From Candidatus Poribacteria bacterium (GTDB lineage Bacteria > Poribacteria > WGA-4E > PCPOR2b), in assembly GCA_022822785.1 (NCBI GenBank), contig JAJEAL010000119.1, positions 1-43,238 of the forward strand: DNA of 43,238 nucleotides, given 5' to 3'. The translations under genes and the position numbers were made by a program. Positions 43,155 through 43,238 of this stretch are shown here, in pieces. Below the pieces are notes generated by a model. The model worked only from the letters and a program-made list of their open reading frames with translations. It was not told where the DNA came from and did not search any database. Each line of letters opens with the position of its first letter. Within the stretch, counting starts at the first letter, position 1.

Positions 43155-43238
43155 GCGCAAAAGTATATGATAGCTTAAATTATGGTGAACAATATAAATA
43201 TGTAGACACTTTCGATCCACATGTTTGGTAGGCGCTGT

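Overview
The window looks like accessory and housekeeping DNA from a diderm bacterium of the candidate phylum Poribacteria or a close relative. This is inferred from the mix of families: tandem DUF5916 proteins, a DUF6785 membrane protein, phytanoyl-CoA dioxygenase, Gfo/Idh/MocA and IolE-like sugar enzymes, SMP-30, a PQQ-type propeller, and a selenoprotein N homologue. The diderm cell plan is supported by a TonB-dependent receptor, several lipoproteins and outer-membrane-type barrels. No rRNA, tRNA, CRISPR array, transposase or phage gene was seen.

Region 1 (1-6211) is a nitrous-oxide-reduction cluster on the + strand. It holds the 3' end of nosZ, then one very long gene that joins a duplicated four-helix membrane module to NosD and NosF, then nosY, nosL and a cupredoxin-like exported protein. 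Region 2 (6295-12369, - strand) holds two tandem DUF5916 paralogues and a small barrel-like exported protein.

Region 3 (12750-14324) is a selenoprotein gene. An in-frame TGA at 13530-13532 interrupts one continuous reading frame, follows a Cys codon in the context SCUGSG, and is followed by a stem-loop that fits the bacterial SECIS. The protein matches animal selenoprotein N (SELENON) along its central and C-terminal parts.

Region 4 (14801-23897, + strand) looks like a metal-acquisition locus, probably for zinc. It contains two His-rich small membrane proteins, a His/Asp/Glu-rich lipoprotein, a MerC-like protein, a MacB/LolD-type ABC ATPase and permease, a second His-containing lipoprotein, two DUF3299 proteins (one fused to YceI), and a ZnuD-like TonB receptor. 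The layout recalls the Vibrio ZrgABCDE system. The first and last parts of the locus share a duplicated block that includes noncoding DNA and the start of the following gene.

Region 5 (23929-32229) is mixed: a lipoprotein, a MITE-like element touching the stop codon of a DUF6785 gene, a PQQ propeller, SMP-30, a VOC protein, a lipoate ligase-like protein and a SUMF1-domain protein with a membrane tail. Region 6 (32535-37245) is a polyamine-type group: membrane-fused aminopropyltransferase, exported FAD oxidoreductase and AdoMet decarboxylase. It is interrupted by an orphan DUF433 antitoxin-like gene and a decayed LRR-dockerin gene. Region 7 (37319-43154) carries an SDR, an IolE-like isomerase, a Gfo/Idh/MocA oxidoreductase, an MBL-fold hydrolase, MurB and PhyH.

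Intergenic regions carry several dispersed repeat families: GGGC...GCCC hairpins ending in CTAC, a GGACTTACGCA-ended element, and tracts of repeated CACGTTT words.
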